A stretch of DNA of 64,000 nt, from assembly GCA_029204225.1 (NCBI GenBank), contig MU832201.1, forward strand, positions 18,426 to 82,425. The letters run 5' to 3'. Below the pieces are notes generated by a model. It worked only from the letters and a program-made list of their open reading frames with translations, was not told the DNA's origin and ran no database searches. Every line of letters begins with the position of its first letter. The stretch's first letter is position 1. Source of the DNA: Diphasiastrum complanatum (taxonomy: Eukaryota > Streptophyta > Lycopodiopsida > Lycopodiales > Lycopodiaceae). Below are positions 10,880 through 22,763 of the stretch, piece by piece. The translations under genes were made by a program, and so were the position numbers.

Positions 10880-11100
10880 TCCAAGCCATCTTTTCAGCAT
10901 TGATTGGAGGCTGTCCAGTGCCCTACTTCATCACATTTTTCAGCCATTGTTCCAGCAGAGTTTCAGCCATATTTCAGTTTTGATTGGAGGCTGTCCATCG
11001 CCCTATTTCATCACGTTTTCCACAGATTTCCAGCCATATTTTCAGCATTGATTGGAGGCTGTCCAGCGCCCACTTTCATTCTCCTTGTGGTCACATTTTC
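10880..11100 (+). repeat. Three imperfect tandem repeats at the gag N-terminus
   Basis: The phrase TTGATTGGAGGCTGTCCA recurs at about 10,898, 10,980 and 11,047, each within a 65-90 bp unit containing CAGCCAT and CATCAC text. The repeats fall at or before the first codons of the long open frame, so the annotated start may lie within leader repeats rather than true gag. Confidence 0.7.
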
Positions 11101-13972
11101 CAACCAGCTCTCCCCCACATCTTCTGAGCCTCGCATATCATCTTCCACTTACCTTGACGAAGTACAGCATGAATTCCAAAATCATCTTAGGGAAGCCATG
11201 AGTGGTGTACGCACTGATTTACGCCAGGAGCTACGAGAGACGTTCACTGCTCTTTCTGCCCAGATTGCTACACTATCATTACAGTCCAGTGTTTCTCCAC
11301 TATCTCCACCTGTTCCCCCACAACGTACATTTCCACCACCCGAGACTCCTTCATCTTCTGGTCCTTTGCCACGAGACTTTAAGGATAAGGTTCAGCTTAC
11401 TGTGTATTCTGGGTCATCCGATGGGAATGAACTCGAGAATTGGCATTCTAAGCTTGAGACCTACTTCCTTATGTTTCCTAAGACTGACATTCAGCGGATA
11501 CATTTGGCTGCTTTACATTTGGAGGGCCGTGCTGCTACTTGGTGGCGCATGTTTCGCCAAACGGCTTCACACCCTAGCCTTGCTAGTTGGACAGAGTTTA
11601 TGACAGCACTCCACCTAGCGATGATTGATCCTCAGTGGCTTGTTCGACAGCGCGACATCTTTCGCAGTTTATCTCACACTGGTGACTTGGCTGCTTATAC
11701 GACACGGTTTACAGAGCTTTCCTATCTATTCCCAGATATTTCTACATTGGAGCTCATCTCTCGCAACGTTGCTGGTCTACGAGGCGCACTCAGGTATGAT
11801 GTTTCTTCTTTTTTTCCACTCACTCTTTCTCATGCCATCTCCCTTGCTACCGCACTGCAGCACAAGTACTCTCCCATATCTTCCTCTGTTTCTCGTCCTT
11901 CGCGTCCTTTCACACGTCCTATTTTTTCCTCTCCATCCTCTGCTAGTCCCACATCTGTCAGTTCACCTTCGACCACTCTTCCTTCTGCACCACGTCCTCC
12001 TTTTTCTCCTCGTCCTGTTTTTGTTCGTTGCTACTCACAGTCTGAGATGTCTGAGATCCGTGAGAAGCGCTTATGTTTCAACTGTAAGAGTCCTGATCAT
12101 ATCGCCCGTAATTGCCGACAGCCTGCCACTACTACTGCCGTCTATTTCCATGATGCTGACACACCTAATGATAGTCCTGATTCTGCCATATGCCTTCATA
12201 TTCTTGATGATGACCCACCTGTTGATCAGTTTGCCACACCCACTGAGCCTGTTCCTGATCCCCCTGATCTAGTTGTATGCCATGCTCAGCTTGCTTATGC
12301 TACTTGGGCCGGTAAGCCGGGTCCACGCCATATCCGTCTTCGTGTACGTATCACTAGTCGTGAGTTTATTGCCCTTGTTGACACGGGTAGCACTCACTCG
12401 TTTCTCAGCAGTCATATTACTACACGCATTCGTGCTGTGCCAATCACTACGCCTCATCCCCTGCATGTTGAGGTTGCCAGCGCACACTCTTTTCCTAGCA
12501 CGCAGATGTATCAGCAGCTTTCATATCGGATTGGAGACTTCCTTAGTCAGGCAGATTGTCAATTTATTCCACTTACACGGTACGATCTTATCCTCGGTGC
12601 TGATTGGTTTGCATCCCTTGGTGCGGTTACAGTAGACCTCCAGCAGCAGACATTGACATTCTCTCATGATGGTACTCAGCATATATTTTCCAGTATTGAT
12701 TCTCGGCAGGACTATCAGCTTATTTCCGAGAAGCAGTTCATACGGAGGCTCCCGAAGGCCCATTGTGCCGCTATTCTTTCTGTTCAGCCAGTTCAGCCTA
12801 TTGCGGATGCACCACCTTTGCCACAGGTATTTTCTGAACTGTTGCGTGAATTTGAGTATGTTTTTAGAGAGCCGACTCAGTTACCACCTTTACGAGATGT
12901 CAACCACCATATAGACCTTGTTTCCTCTGCATCACCTCCTTCTCGTCCTCCTTTTCATATGTCTATTGTTGAGCGCGAGGAAGTCCAGCGTCAGGTGTCT
13001 GAATTATTACATCAAGGTCTTATTGTTCCTAGCCACAGTCCTTTTGGTGCTCTTGTTTTACTTGTTGATAAGAAGGATGGTACTAAACGTCTATGTATTG
13101 ATTATCGTGCTTTAAATAAACTTACTATCCGTAATCAGTACCCTATCTCTCATATGGATGACCTGTTTGACCAATTAGGCCAAGCCAAGATCTTTTCTAA
13201 AATTGACCTCCACCAGATTCGTATGCATCCTCCTGATGAGCACAAGACAGCTTTTCGTACCCACTTTGGTCTGTATGAGTTTCGTGTCCTTCCTTTTGGT
13301 GTTACCAATGGCCCGCCCACTTTTCAGAATGTCATGAATAACATCTTTCGTCCTCTGCTTGGAAAGTGTGTCATTGTTTATTTTGACGATATCCTCATTT
13401 GTAGCACCACTCTCTCTCTTCATGTTCAACACGTTCGTTCTGTTTTTGTTTTGTTAGTTATTCATCATCTGTATGCTAAACGTTCTAAATGTTCTTTTGT
13501 TGTTGTACAAATCCAGTTTTTGGGCTTCTTTGTTACTAATGGTACTGTTCGTCTGGACCCTCGTAAGGTCCGTTCTATTCTTTCATGGCCTGTGCCTGCT
13601 GATGTTCATGATGTTCGTATGTTTCTTGGTCTTGCTATCCATCTTCGTAAACCAGTTGCTCATTTTGCCACTCTTGCATCTCCTTTGCATGCTCTGTTGA
13701 AAAAGGAAACTTCGTTTGCTTGGACTCCCGCATGTCAGTCAGCTTTTGATACTTTGAAGGTTAAGCTTAGCACTGCCCTTGTTGTATGTCTTCCAGATTT
13801 TTCCCAACGTTTTGCTGCTGAGACTGATGCTAGTTCCACAGGATTAGGTGCTTTGTTACGTCAGCGTCAGTGTGTTATTGCATACGAATCCCGTCGTCTT
13901 CATTCGTATGAGCAGCGCTATTCCACTCATGAAAAAGAGTTGCTTGCTATCATTTTTGCTTTAAAGAAGTAG
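10904..13972 (+). pseudogene. Chromovirus gag-protease-RT-RNase H polyprotein, ended by a premature stop
   Basis: This 1022-codon frame makes the particle protein and enzymes of the element. By residue it holds a coiled helical region (about 80-125), a gag domain with ENWHSKLETYFLMFP and ATWWRMF (about 170-330), a proline/serine-rich linker, a zinc knuckle CFNCKSPDHIARNC (CX2CX4HX4C, about 395), a protease with LVDTGSTHSFLS (about 490), RT with RLCIDYRALNKLTI and the YFDDIL catalytic box (about 725-840), and the start of RNase H (AETDASSTGLGALL, then HEKELLAIIFALKK). It ends at TAG 13,970-13,972 where the family normally has Trp (next reading HHYLYR). The true start may be internal, since the first 80 codons fall in leader repeats. 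The fused gag-pol frame is usual for chromoviruses. Confidence 0.9.
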
Positions 13973-15696
13973 CATCATTATCTGTATCGTGTTCTGTTTG
14001 ATGTTTTTACTGATCACCAGTCACTTCGTTATTTGTATACACAAAAGGATCTTAGTGATCGTCAGTACCATTGGCTTCAGTTTTTACAATCCTTTCATTT
14101 TGATATTCATTATAAGCCTGGTAAAAGTAACGCTGCTGCTGATGCTTTGTCTCGTTTACCTGCTCTTACTTACAGTCTTGTTACGTCTCCCCACTCTTGG
14201 TATGATGATCTTCCTCAGGCTTATGCCGCATGTCTAGACTTTCGTGATGTTATGTCGTCTGCCTCTCGTCCTTCCTCTCACCCTCACCAGGTTTATTCCA
14301 TTGTTAATCATATTCCCAGCACTCTCGACATACGTACACAGCTCCTTCTTGATGCTCATTCCTCTCCTGTTGGTGGCCATTTTGGTTTTCAGAAGTCCGT
14401 GTTCCATTTGAAAGAACATTTTTATTGGCCTTCCATGAAGCGTGAGCTTTCCCACCTTATTCATACTTGTGATTTTTGCCTTCGTATTCCTGTGAAAAAC
14501 CTGGCGTTCTCCTTCAAAGTTGGCCTATTCCTTCCCGACTGTGGACTGATATATCTATGGACTTCATTTTAGGTCTTCCCCGTACTCAGCGTGGTCATGA
14601 CTCTTGTTTGGTGGTAGTAGATAGGTTTTCTAAACAAGCTCATTTCATACCAGTCAGACGTACTATTACAGCAGAGCAGTGTGGTCGTATATTTATTTCT
14701 GAGATTTTCCACTTACATGGTCTCCCACGATCTATACTTACTGATCGGGATACCAAGTTTACATCAGGTTTTTGGACAGAGCTTATGCGTATCTTGGATG
14801 TTAGGATAATTATGGGCACTGCTTATCGTTCTTCTACGGATGGTCAGTCTGAGGTTATTAACCGGGTATTGGAGGATTATTTACGACATTCTGTTTCTCC
14901 TTCTGGTCGTGATTGGGATCAGTATTTATGTTTGCTGAGTATAGTTATAACAGTTCTGTTAGTTCCAGCACAAGTGTTTCTCCTTTCCTGCTTGCTCATG
15001 GATACTCACCAGTTCTACCCGATATACCTGCTCCTCCAGATGATGCACCTGTTACTATTTCATCTTATCTTTCGAGTGCTCGGGAGATTATTACTAGAGC
15101 TGCTACTCATTTACAGCATATTCAGCAGCGGTACAGGTTTACAGCATATTCAGTAGCGGTACAGGACCATTGTTGATCATCATCGGCGCCATGTTGAGTT
15201 TGCAGAGGGAGATACTGTTTTTCTCCAGTTACGCTTGCTCGCCATCGTTCTGTACAGGGGTCTTGCTTCTACTGAGAAGCTTGCGCCGCGCTATTATGGG
15301 CCTTTTCAAATTCTTGAGCGCCTCGGTCCAGTTACATATCGTCTTGAGTTACCTGCTGCTACTCGGGCTTGTGATATCTTTCATGTCAGTTTATTACGTG
15401 CTGCTATTGAGGATGACGCTCCTCGAGATTCCTCATTTCCTACAGATCTAGAGCTTTTTCCATTCCTGCCAGCTGCTATTTTACAGGTGCGCTTATTGCA
15501 TAGTCGTCGCCATCGGCAGGTTCAGTTTTTGGTCCAGTGGGATGGTCGTCCTATTGAGGAGGCTACTTGGGAGCCCATTGATGTTTTTTATCATACCCCT
15601 ATCTTGGCTGATCAGGCTCGATCACTTGCAGCTACCATTGCTAATCGGGATGCTCCGGTTTCTCTTGATGTTCCTTTCTCAGATGGGATATCTTGA
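13973..15696 (+). pseudogene. Chromovirus RNase H end, integrase and chromodomain (frameshifted)
   Basis: This continues the polyprotein. Pieces in order: RNase H end (TDHQSLRYLY; DALSRLPAL, 14,010-14,165), the integrase zinc region (GGHFGFQKS...CDFCLR, 14,370-14,490), a frameshift, then the integrase core in 14,476-15,156 with SMDFILGLP, LTDRDTKFTSGFW and STDGQSEVINRVLEDYL (Asp, Asp, Glu), a second frameshift near 14,925, and SPFLLAHGYSPVLP in 14,913-15,176. After a duplicated bit of TTTACAGCATATTCAG (15,109-15,165), frame 15,235-15,696 gives the GPF module (RYYGPFQILERLGPVTY) and the chromodomain (VQFLVQWDGRPIEEATWEP). All domains are present, so disruption is by small lesions only. Confidence 0.88.
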
Positions 15697-15761
15697 TGCA
15701 GTATTTTTCTCTGGCACTGGTTCTTATCTTATTGGGGGCAAAATTCTTTATAGTCAGGGAG

Positions 15762-16219
15762 AGTTACGGACTACAGGATACAGGCCTACTGGGCTACTCT
15801 GCATATATTCCGCAGGCCTCTTTACATTTACTGTTGGTTATGTATATTTCTGGTTACGCATTTTATATTAGTCATGTACAGGCCCCAGAGCCTTTTTATA
15901 TGCTTATGACCGGCACTGGGTCCTTTTTTATGACATTGACTGGCCTTGGGCCCTTATTATATGGTTATATGTGGAGTGGTAGGAGGGCGCACTATTTTCC
16001 TTCCACATTTTGCCTCCCTTTACTTTTGAATTCTTATTTTAGGGTTCATTGGTAGGGTATTTATAGGGGCATTTGTACACTCATTTTTCAGATTATTGAT
16101 TGGAATTGCTTGGGCTCTTCGTGGGAGAACCTATTGTCTTGTCTATTGCTTGTAGGGCTTTAGTCTATTGCTGTCTTTTATGCTTCATTGATTCAACACC
16201 TGAGATTTTGATCATAACT
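15762..16219 (+). repeat. 3' LTR of the 10.1-16.2 kb chromovirus
   Basis: 458 bp, starting AGTTACGGAC and ending ATAACT, followed by the GGCAC target duplication. The purine run CAGGGAG just upstream (15,755-15,761) is a short polypurine tract. It lacks the 7-bp block of the 5' LTR. Confidence 0.9.
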
Positions 16220-16224
16220 GGCAC

Positions 16225-17099
16225 ACGACATTTGTGGTGTCAAAGCATTTTATCCAATTCTAATATAAAAATTCACATATTTTCCATCTCCAAAAGCCTC
16301 TTCAAGTTCTTGATTTCCCCTTGTTTGATTTAATTAGTCATTTAAATAATTTTAGATTTTCACACATATGACACTATAGGCTAGAACTTCTGCCATTCAT
16401 CTTTCTAGCGATAGTATTTTTTCCAGATTTCTCAAGACGTTATAGCCCATAACATGTTTTCGGAATGTTTATGTGGGCTTTTCGTATGCTGTTGGTAAAA
16501 TTTTTGAATGTTTACCATTATCTTTTCACATCCCTATCTGTAAACTATAAAGAGTAAGAGAAATGGTTGTCTACCTATTTCATGGTATTTTTCTAGAAGT
16601 CATTTAATCTGATTGTATTTGTTTTTCTGACTACAAATCATTGATTCAATAAGAACAATCCTCATCACATTTATCACTCGACCTGCAAACATCTAAGAAC
16701 AACTAGTGTAAAACAATGGGGCTTATATTGCTGAAGAATACTGAGATTTGATGGTATTTCCTTAGTTTTCCACAACTCCTCATTGTTGGCATTGTTAATC
16801 TTAAAGTTTTGCTTGATCCCACTAAAGTAACTTAAATTTTGAAAAGAAATGCTTAGAACCATCACACAACTCCAATGGTTCTCACTATATTGCAAATATT
16901 GTTGCATCAGGGCTTTCTTGAAGCTAGGTGCCACAATTCAGGCCAAGAATCACATACTTTTTATTTCAGAAGAAAGAAAGCTCTCGAATCTCCATATTGA
17001 CCAAGCAGCATAGCCACCGGTCTCATATAGAAAATAGGCCTTGTGAGCAGAAATTGTCAGATGTTTAATTGAAATCTAGAAATTCGACGTCTAGGTCAA
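16225..17099. other. AT-rich sequence, no gene seen
   Basis: The first 25 bp continue the tandem-repeat unit interrupted by the chromovirus. The remainder shows no domain, repeat or RNA gene I can identify. Confidence 0.4.
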
Positions 17100-17414
17100 A
17101 ACGTTAAAATCCTATTAATTTTACTAAACTTAGTATAGCCTACAGACCTATTTTCAAGGCCTACATCGGGCTACAGTACCTACATCGAGCTAGTCCATCA
17201 TTGTATATATGTTGACTAGTAGGTGTTGACTAGCAGTTAGGCCTATAAATACTAAGGCCTATAGCAAGTTTCAATAGCCATAATCTTGAATGTTAGTATT
17301 ATGTACTTGTCTAGTATCTTCTAGAAATTAATCATTCCATTAATAGCATTCTTTATTAGACAGGTTTATTCTCAGTACAGATCCTGATAGATCAAATAAT
17401 AATAGATCTTATTT
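17100..17414 (+). repeat. Probable LTR fragment with TATA box
   Basis: This AT-rich segment has repeated GTTGACTAG text, a CTATAAATA box at 17,244-17,252, and ends just before a primer-site-like sequence TGGTATTAGAG (17,415-17,425). That is the layout of a 5' LTR. No second copy is present in the window, so its start is a guess. Confidence 0.4.
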
Positions 17415-17425
17415 TGGTATTAGAG

Positions 17426-18345
17426 TAGGTTACTGAGGAGATGACGTACAGATAGTACAGTTCTATTTCTAAAAAATTTCTTGCAGGTCTACTGTTGTTT
17501 TTTGGCAGTTTACAGTAGGTTTATAGGTGTTGACAGGTCTGTACCAGCAAAGTACAGTTCTACAAAGGTACTGCAGTCCATATAATACTGGCAGGAGGCT
17601 GTCAATCAAGTGCAGGCGTTGTTTGCAGGTTGGTGCTGTGTTGCAAATTGTAAAAGGGCTGTAGAAGGCTTTCAGATTTTTCCAGATCAAGACCAGGGTA
17701 CAAAGCACCAAATCCGTACAATAGCAGTTCTGTCTGTACAAGAGGCCATACCAATTTTTTCCTTGCTGCCGGATTTGACTAGTTTTTAGGCTTCTACAAA
17801 TTGTTGACAGTGTCGGATCTTCTTGTAGTACTGAAATACTCCATGCAATCTGTACAGAGGGGCATACAGTACTTATATACAGCACTGAAGACATTAATTG
17901 CAATTTTAGGCAGATTTTAGTAATTCTGTATTAAATTTTTAGGATTTCTTGGCCTAAATCAAGAATTTTACTAAATTTGATAGCTACAGTACAACAAGTA
18001 CCCAATGAAGTACAATACATTCCATTTTTGGATTAATGCTTAGAATTATCATTTTTACAAAATTTCACAAATTGGTAGTAGAGACTACACTTTAAAAAAT
18101 CTTGTCATCAGGTCTAGCTTCCAATGAGCAAAATTTTGAACTTGATGTCGAGGTCAGTTTGAACCTGAGAATGGTAACTAGCAGGAATGAAAGTACTCTC
18201 GAAATTTAAGCCAGTTGGCATCATAGGCTTCATTGGACCCAATAGTAGCTCTAAATGGCAAAACAGATATCAAAAGTAAATGTTTGTTAGGTTTTTGTTT
18301 AATTGATACAACCAGAAGGTCAAGTTTTTAAAAAAGTAAGATGAT
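17426..18345. other. Low-complexity sequence rich in TACAG motifs
   Basis: There are no recognisable coding domains. Text around 17,440-17,890 repeats short ACAGT/CTGTAC words, as a decayed leader of an LTR element might. A second primer-like TGGTAGTAGAG occurs at 18,073. Confidence 0.3.
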
Positions 18346-18350
18346 TAAAG

Positions 18351-19062
18351 GTGATGTTCAGACTGCTGGCCGGAGATTTCAACGCTAGGACCTCATCTAG
18401 ACAGACAAAGTTTCATATGCTTACTGATGACCCTTTGAGGATACACGCCATGGATAGTATGGATATGGGGATTGACAAGATATCTGCTGATGCTGGTGGC
18501 CCGGTCTCTTCATATGGGGAGTATTTTTTGCCATTGGGTGAGGCCCACAAGCTTGCCAATTTTAATGGCTTATCTTGCTGGCCGACTTCTGGAGACTATA
18601 GCTGCCACCCCCATAGTGGTAGACATAGTGTCGTGGACTATTTTATGGGGTCCATCTCTTGTACCCTTTCTATCTAACTTTACTGTTTCTCCCACCACAT
18701 TATTTGACCATTCATTTCGTCCCATTAATTTGTACTCAGCGTTAAACCTCTCTAATCCTTCTCATATGGAACGCGCCCCAGTTTACAAGTTCAATAATGC
18801 TTACAATCCTCTCTACCAAGATGTTCTCTCCTCCATACTCCGTAATTTTCCCTATGATAGTCCACTCCATTCCCAGGCATCTTTCCTTACAATAGCTCTT
18901 CATACTGCCGCCTCTATGGCCTTCCCAGCCAAACATCATAGGAAATCCACGTACACGAATGCTTTGGGTCAAGCTCGGATCAAGAAGCAGCACTCTACCA
19001 CTGATCATGTGTTCACTCTTCACTCTACCAAGGAAACTCAAATTCCGCCAAGGACCTTATGA
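18351..19062 (+). pseudogene. LINE endonuclease (ORF2 N-terminal) remnant
   Basis: The frame at 18,351-18,677 has LLAGDFNART (the GDFNA catalytic motif of the APE-type LINE endonuclease) and later ANFNGL and GRHSVVDYFM, matching the conserved NG... and SVVDY motifs. After a frameshift the 18,472-19,062 frame carries LFDHS, resembling the terminal SDH motif, and a linker without clear features. The endonuclease nicks target DNA to prime reverse transcription. No RT domain follows, so this is a 3'-truncated or internally deleted fragment. The LINE piece at 2965-3765 is from the opposite end of such an ORF. Confidence 0.75.
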
Positions 19063-19348
19063 TCACACAAATTCACACCAATGAATCTGTGCAACTAGAA
19101 ACATTAGATGGGATACCATTAGATACTCTTGTCGATGGATCTCAATTGAGAAAATTCCATACAAATACAACATAAAAATGGGATTTCTTTTTGTATATAT
19201 GTATATATTCTTCAAAAAAGAGGTAATAAGTTTCTTCGTGACCATTACAGTTGAAACTTTACATTTTACTGCACAATTACTCAATCACATTGTTGGTTAC
19301 TAGTAACTAGTAACCACTAACTTGGTAGCTGCATTTATTTACTTGCAT
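19063..19348. other. AT-rich sequence, no gene seen
   Basis: This sits between a LINE remnant and a hAT remnant. It includes a TTACTAGTAACTAGTAACC stretch at 19,299-19,317, a short palindromic repeat. Confidence 0.35.
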
Positions 19349-19349
19349 A

Positions 19350-20370
19350 ACTTGGATGGGAATCAGGTCCCAAGATGGCTACAACTTGCAACTACTAACT
19401 CCCCCTTGAACTGTGATTTAGGCCAGCTGCGTCCCGTGTCATGGTGGTCGAAGTTTGGGATTGATGTCCCCAAATTGCGTCGCCTTGCCATAAGGATCCT
19501 CTCATAGGACTACACTGCAGTTGCTTGTGAGAGAAAATGGAGTGTTCATTCCCTGATTCACACGAAGAAGAGGAATCGACTCTCCTCTGCGCAGTTGGAG
19601 AGGTTGGTGTACGTACACGCCAACCGGAGACTTTTGGGTAGACTCCAAACCACCACAAAGCCTATCCAAGTAAGCCATAAATTATAAATTCTAACATGTA
19701 ATCCCAGATAGTAGATACTAGATAGATCATAGTAGACTGTAGCTAAATTTTAACTTTTGTCGGCCCTCCAAATTTTGTCTTGATTTCAATGTGCATTGTG
19801 ACATGTGCGTAGGTTAATCCGGATGAGATCGATGTGGCAAAGGTTCCAGATTTACCACCGAGAGACCAGGCAGAGGAGGACATGTACGCATTCCTCCATG
19901 AGGAGGCCATGCAGAGTACAGGTGAGAAATTAAGATTTAGCTCTTCCTACTCGGTTGACAACTTGACGTTGCATGCTTCAGGCTTGTCAGTGTGTCACTT
20001 GTCCAACTTGAAATAAATTTTCGAAGTTCGGACTAATTATTGTAATTTACTAATTTGCAGGCAATAATACGTTTGTCCCTCCTTGTGTGCAGTACCTGTT
20101 AATCGAGCACAGCGCAGGAGGAGGGCAGGAGAGGGTACGAGCTCCCGTGCTCACAGCCCGGACGACGAGTCTGAGTCTGAGGCATCGTCAGGGTCAAAGT
20201 CCTCAGAGGAGGAGTATGTGGATGGGGAGTCCGAGCAGAGCGAGGATGAGGATGAGGGGCATCATATCTCTGCCTCCGATGAGGATTCCGTCGCTGCCAC
20301 TCGAGAGGAGACCACAGCATGCTCCACGGCACCAGCGAGCAAGAGGAGACTCAGGCCTAGGAGAGCTTAG
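19350..20370 (+). pseudogene. hAT transposase C-terminal exons with acidic tail
   Basis: The dimerisation domain characteristic of hAT transposases is read at 19,424-19,670: PVSWWSKFGIDVPKLRRLAI, then YTAVACERKWSVHSLIHTKK with the catalytic Glu (CERKW), then RNRLSSAQLERLVYVHANRR. A TAG at 19,507-19,509 interrupts it (Gln position). An intron follows (GTAAGCC at 19,671 to a CGTAG acceptor near 19,812), then an exon beginning VNPDEIDVA, a second intron, and a last exon ending with a Ser/Glu/Asp-rich region and a basic SKRRLRPRRA tail. Exon order and VNPDE match hAT copy 1 at 26.7 kb. The zinc finger and catalytic core exons are absent. Confidence 0.8.
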
Positions 20371-20502
20371 AGTGCTCAGTGTACATTGTAGATTAGTTAC
20401 TAGTAGTCTGTAGATAGATCATAGTAGTTGTAACTACATAGTGTTGATGAGCATTGACTCTTGAGTTGTTTACATATCATCAGACATGTCACATGTGGCA
20501 TT

Positions 20503-20932
20503 TGTTAGAATAATAAATGTAAATGATGTCGAAGCCATAGGTTACCATGACCCAAAAGGTCGAGATCTATGTAACCATGGTCATTTATATTTTAGGCCCA
20601 AGTTAGTATGAAACTAACTTGTAGCGACTCGTGGGTCCACTAGTGGCCTATACATGTGAATTAAGTACCTAACTTGTTATTTGGGGTACTTAATTATTTA
20701 ATTTAAAAATGGTAGCTAGATAGCCATTAGTCAAGTTACTGGACAGCCAACAGCCATGAAGGTAGATAGCCATCTTGGACTACTTATATGTAGCCATTCA
20801 TTTGTATGATACACACTTTTGTTAAGCATATTGGCTGTCCACAAGTTTCTACAAGAGGGTCATCTAACCATCTCTCTCTTCTCTTTGAGAATACTTTGTG
20901 TTAATGAATAGTCTTGATTCTGGATTCCTGCA
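20503..20932 (+). repeat. LTR (probable copia) with adjacent primer site
   Basis: A 430-bp segment beginning TGTTAGAATA and ending TTCCTGCA has canonical TG...CA ends and is followed directly by TGGTATCAGAGCC. No second LTR is seen in the window, so this may be a 5' LTR whose element has been scrambled. Confidence 0.6.
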
Positions 20933-20946
20933 TGGTATCAGAGCCA
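20933..20946 (+). other. Primer binding site, initiator tRNA-Met type
   Basis: TGGTATCAGAGCCA is the standard tRNA-iMet primer site of plant LTR elements and follows the LTR without a spacer. The 250 bp after it look like an untranslated leader. Confidence 0.75.
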
Positions 20947-21224
20947 TTTTTCAGAATTGATTGCTTGCTGGAGGGCACCCAATAGGCAGCCACATTTCTC
21001 CTCTTTCGGTTCATAAAAATCAGAATTTTTCTGATTTTTGTGGAGAGAAAACTGTTCGGCTCCTCCTTGTTTTTTGTGCAAGAAATTGCAGGGAAAAGCT
21101 TGGAACCTCCACTCATTTGGGAGCCAGCAGTAGGGCGCCCATGCTCAACTTGTCTGTTAGAGTTGCATTGTCGGAAAGCAAACTAGGATTTCATTTAGGT
21201 CAAGTCATAAGTATATAGCAAAAG

Positions 21225-21340
21225 ATGTTCTAGATGTTGTTTAGTCAAACATATGTGGCCCAATGCAAACCTTATCTTTGGTTGGTGCAAAGTACTTTAT
21301 TACATTCATCGATGAAATAGGACATTGGAGCTCCCCAATG
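21225..21340 (+). pseudogene. Copia integrase N-terminal fragment
   Basis: The frame reads ICGPMQT, then AKYFITFIDEIGHWS, matching the conserved DICGPM...YFITFIDD start of the copia integrase core. Only about 35 residues remain. Confidence 0.65.
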
Positions 21341-21603
21341 AGTATACTTATACCCTCCAAGGCCCATGCACCACTAGTAGTGCACTGTGACACCTCACTG
21401 GACAACTCTGCAGCCTAACTGGCCATGTCATCCAGTTCCCCTATGACCCATTAATAGACCCATAAAAATCCACCATCTTGAGTTTAGGCCTCCAACCATT
21501 AAATATGACCATATACACATAAGGGCTCCAAACTCCTCATAAACATAATTAAATTTTGTCGAGGTAGGCCTACTAACCTCCTAATGGGATAGTTAATCCG
21601 AGA

Positions 21604-21880
21604 TCAGTCGTGGGCATGATCGTCTTCTTGCAACAACATAGCGATTACTCTTGAAAGAGTTAAATCTGAGTGTGTCGATATGATCATCACCCAGTTTTCG
21701 TAGGTAGGTGGCAGACTCGATAGCAATGTCATGATTGCATCTTGATCGTCGATAGTTGATCCGACAACTGCCATCTGCTGCAAAAGATTCTTGAACTGGT
21801 TTACACTAGGGCAAGAATATAAGTACATGACATGTAATGTGTCCTAAAACTTGAAAATTTACATGTGTTTCTCACGGCCT
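21604..21880 (-). pseudogene. Copia gag fragment
   Basis: On the minus strand: NQFKNLLQQMAVVGS, then IDDQDAIMTLLSSLPPTYENW and SRVIAMLLQEDD. This is the UBN2-type gag region (F..LL.QL...G..I.DED....LL.SLP..Y) of Ty1/copia. It has the opposite orientation to the LTR and integrase fragments just upstream, so more than one element or an inversion is involved. Confidence 0.75.
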
Positions 21881-22419
21881 TTTTTCTACTTGTTTAAGCA
21901 CAAGACCAAGACAAGAATTTAAATCCTATTGTTCGCTTTAAAGTATCTATTATTTTTCAATGCACTTTATTATACAAATTGACAGTAATATGATGTGACA
22001 ATCTAAAAATAGCTCAAATACCTATTGTTCTCTTTTAAGTTCCTGAGCATTCTAATGTGTACACTGATGGTTGACTAAAACATGCAATAGTTAACAAATG
22101 TATAGAACGAGAACAAATTTCACATAACTCAAATGTTTTATGTGGGACACCAAACCTACACAATGAGAAATCTCACAAAGTAGCACAAAAATATGGAATG
22201 CAAAACATAAACAGTGACAAATAATCAACCTTACACTAATACATCACACATCTCATAAAGTTTCAGATTTCATCTCTGATAGTTCTTTGCTTAAAACGAG
22301 AATTCATAAGAAAAGTAGCAATACATTGAAGAATAATGATAATAAAAAAAATCCAACCTTGCACCGATGTGGAGTAAAGAGCTTCTTGCACCCTCTGTAA
22401 AATTCCAACAAAGAAACCT

Positions 22420-22423
<4 letters not shown>
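21881..22423. other. AT-rich sequence, no gene seen
   Basis: No domain or structured repeat was identified before the CT microsatellite. Confidence 0.4.

Positions 22424-22495
<72 letters not shown>
22424..22495. repeat. (CT)n microsatellite
   Basis: An uninterrupted CT/TC dinucleotide run of about 70 bp. Confidence 0.95.
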
Positions 22496-22497
<2 letters not shown>

Positions 22498-22710
22498 AGT
22501 TGGCTTATTCAAAGGACAATGAAGAGTGTTGGAGATGTGGCAAAAGAACCCATGATACACATTGATGGTACTATAAGATAACAAAATAAAGATAGCTCAA
22601 AAACTTGTGGTTCCAATCTTCAAGCTCCAAAACATTTTGATGTTGGCATTAGATGGTCAACTAGAACGCATTCTGGAACGAGGCATGCATCCTTGATACA
22701 TACATATGAT

Positions 22711-22711
<1 letters not shown>

Positions 22712-22758
<47 letters not shown>
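22712..22758. repeat. (GT)n microsatellite
   Basis: An uninterrupted TG dinucleotide run of about 46 bp, ending where the GCAGCGAATTGC inverted-repeat element begins. Confidence 0.95.

Positions 22759-22763
<5 letters not shown>

Larger units (their letters stand above)
10088..16219 (+). mobile_element. Ty3/gypsy chromovirus, nearly full length, with AG...CT LTR ends
   Basis: A 6132-bp element is bounded by direct repeats of 465 and 458 bp, flanked by GGCAC on both sides (10,083-10,087 and 16,220-16,224). Order: LTR, tRNA-Met-like primer site, gag with zinc knuckle, protease, RT, RNase H, integrase, chromodomain, LTR. The LTRs differ by a 7-bp indel and about 11 substitutions (roughly 2.4 per cent), so it is not very recent. 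A stop in RNase H and at least three integrase-region frameshifts make this copy defective. The LTR termini AGTTA...TAACT are not the usual TG...CA. Confidence 0.9.

Noticed and set aside
11625-12272. 215-codon frame rich in Leu and Ser inside the chromovirus gag
   Set aside because: It lies wholly within the 1022-codon gag-pol frame, has no domain, and is a shadow frame.
17469-17903. 144-codon minus-strand frame
   Set aside because: No domain or splice context; probably chance within a decayed retroelement leader.
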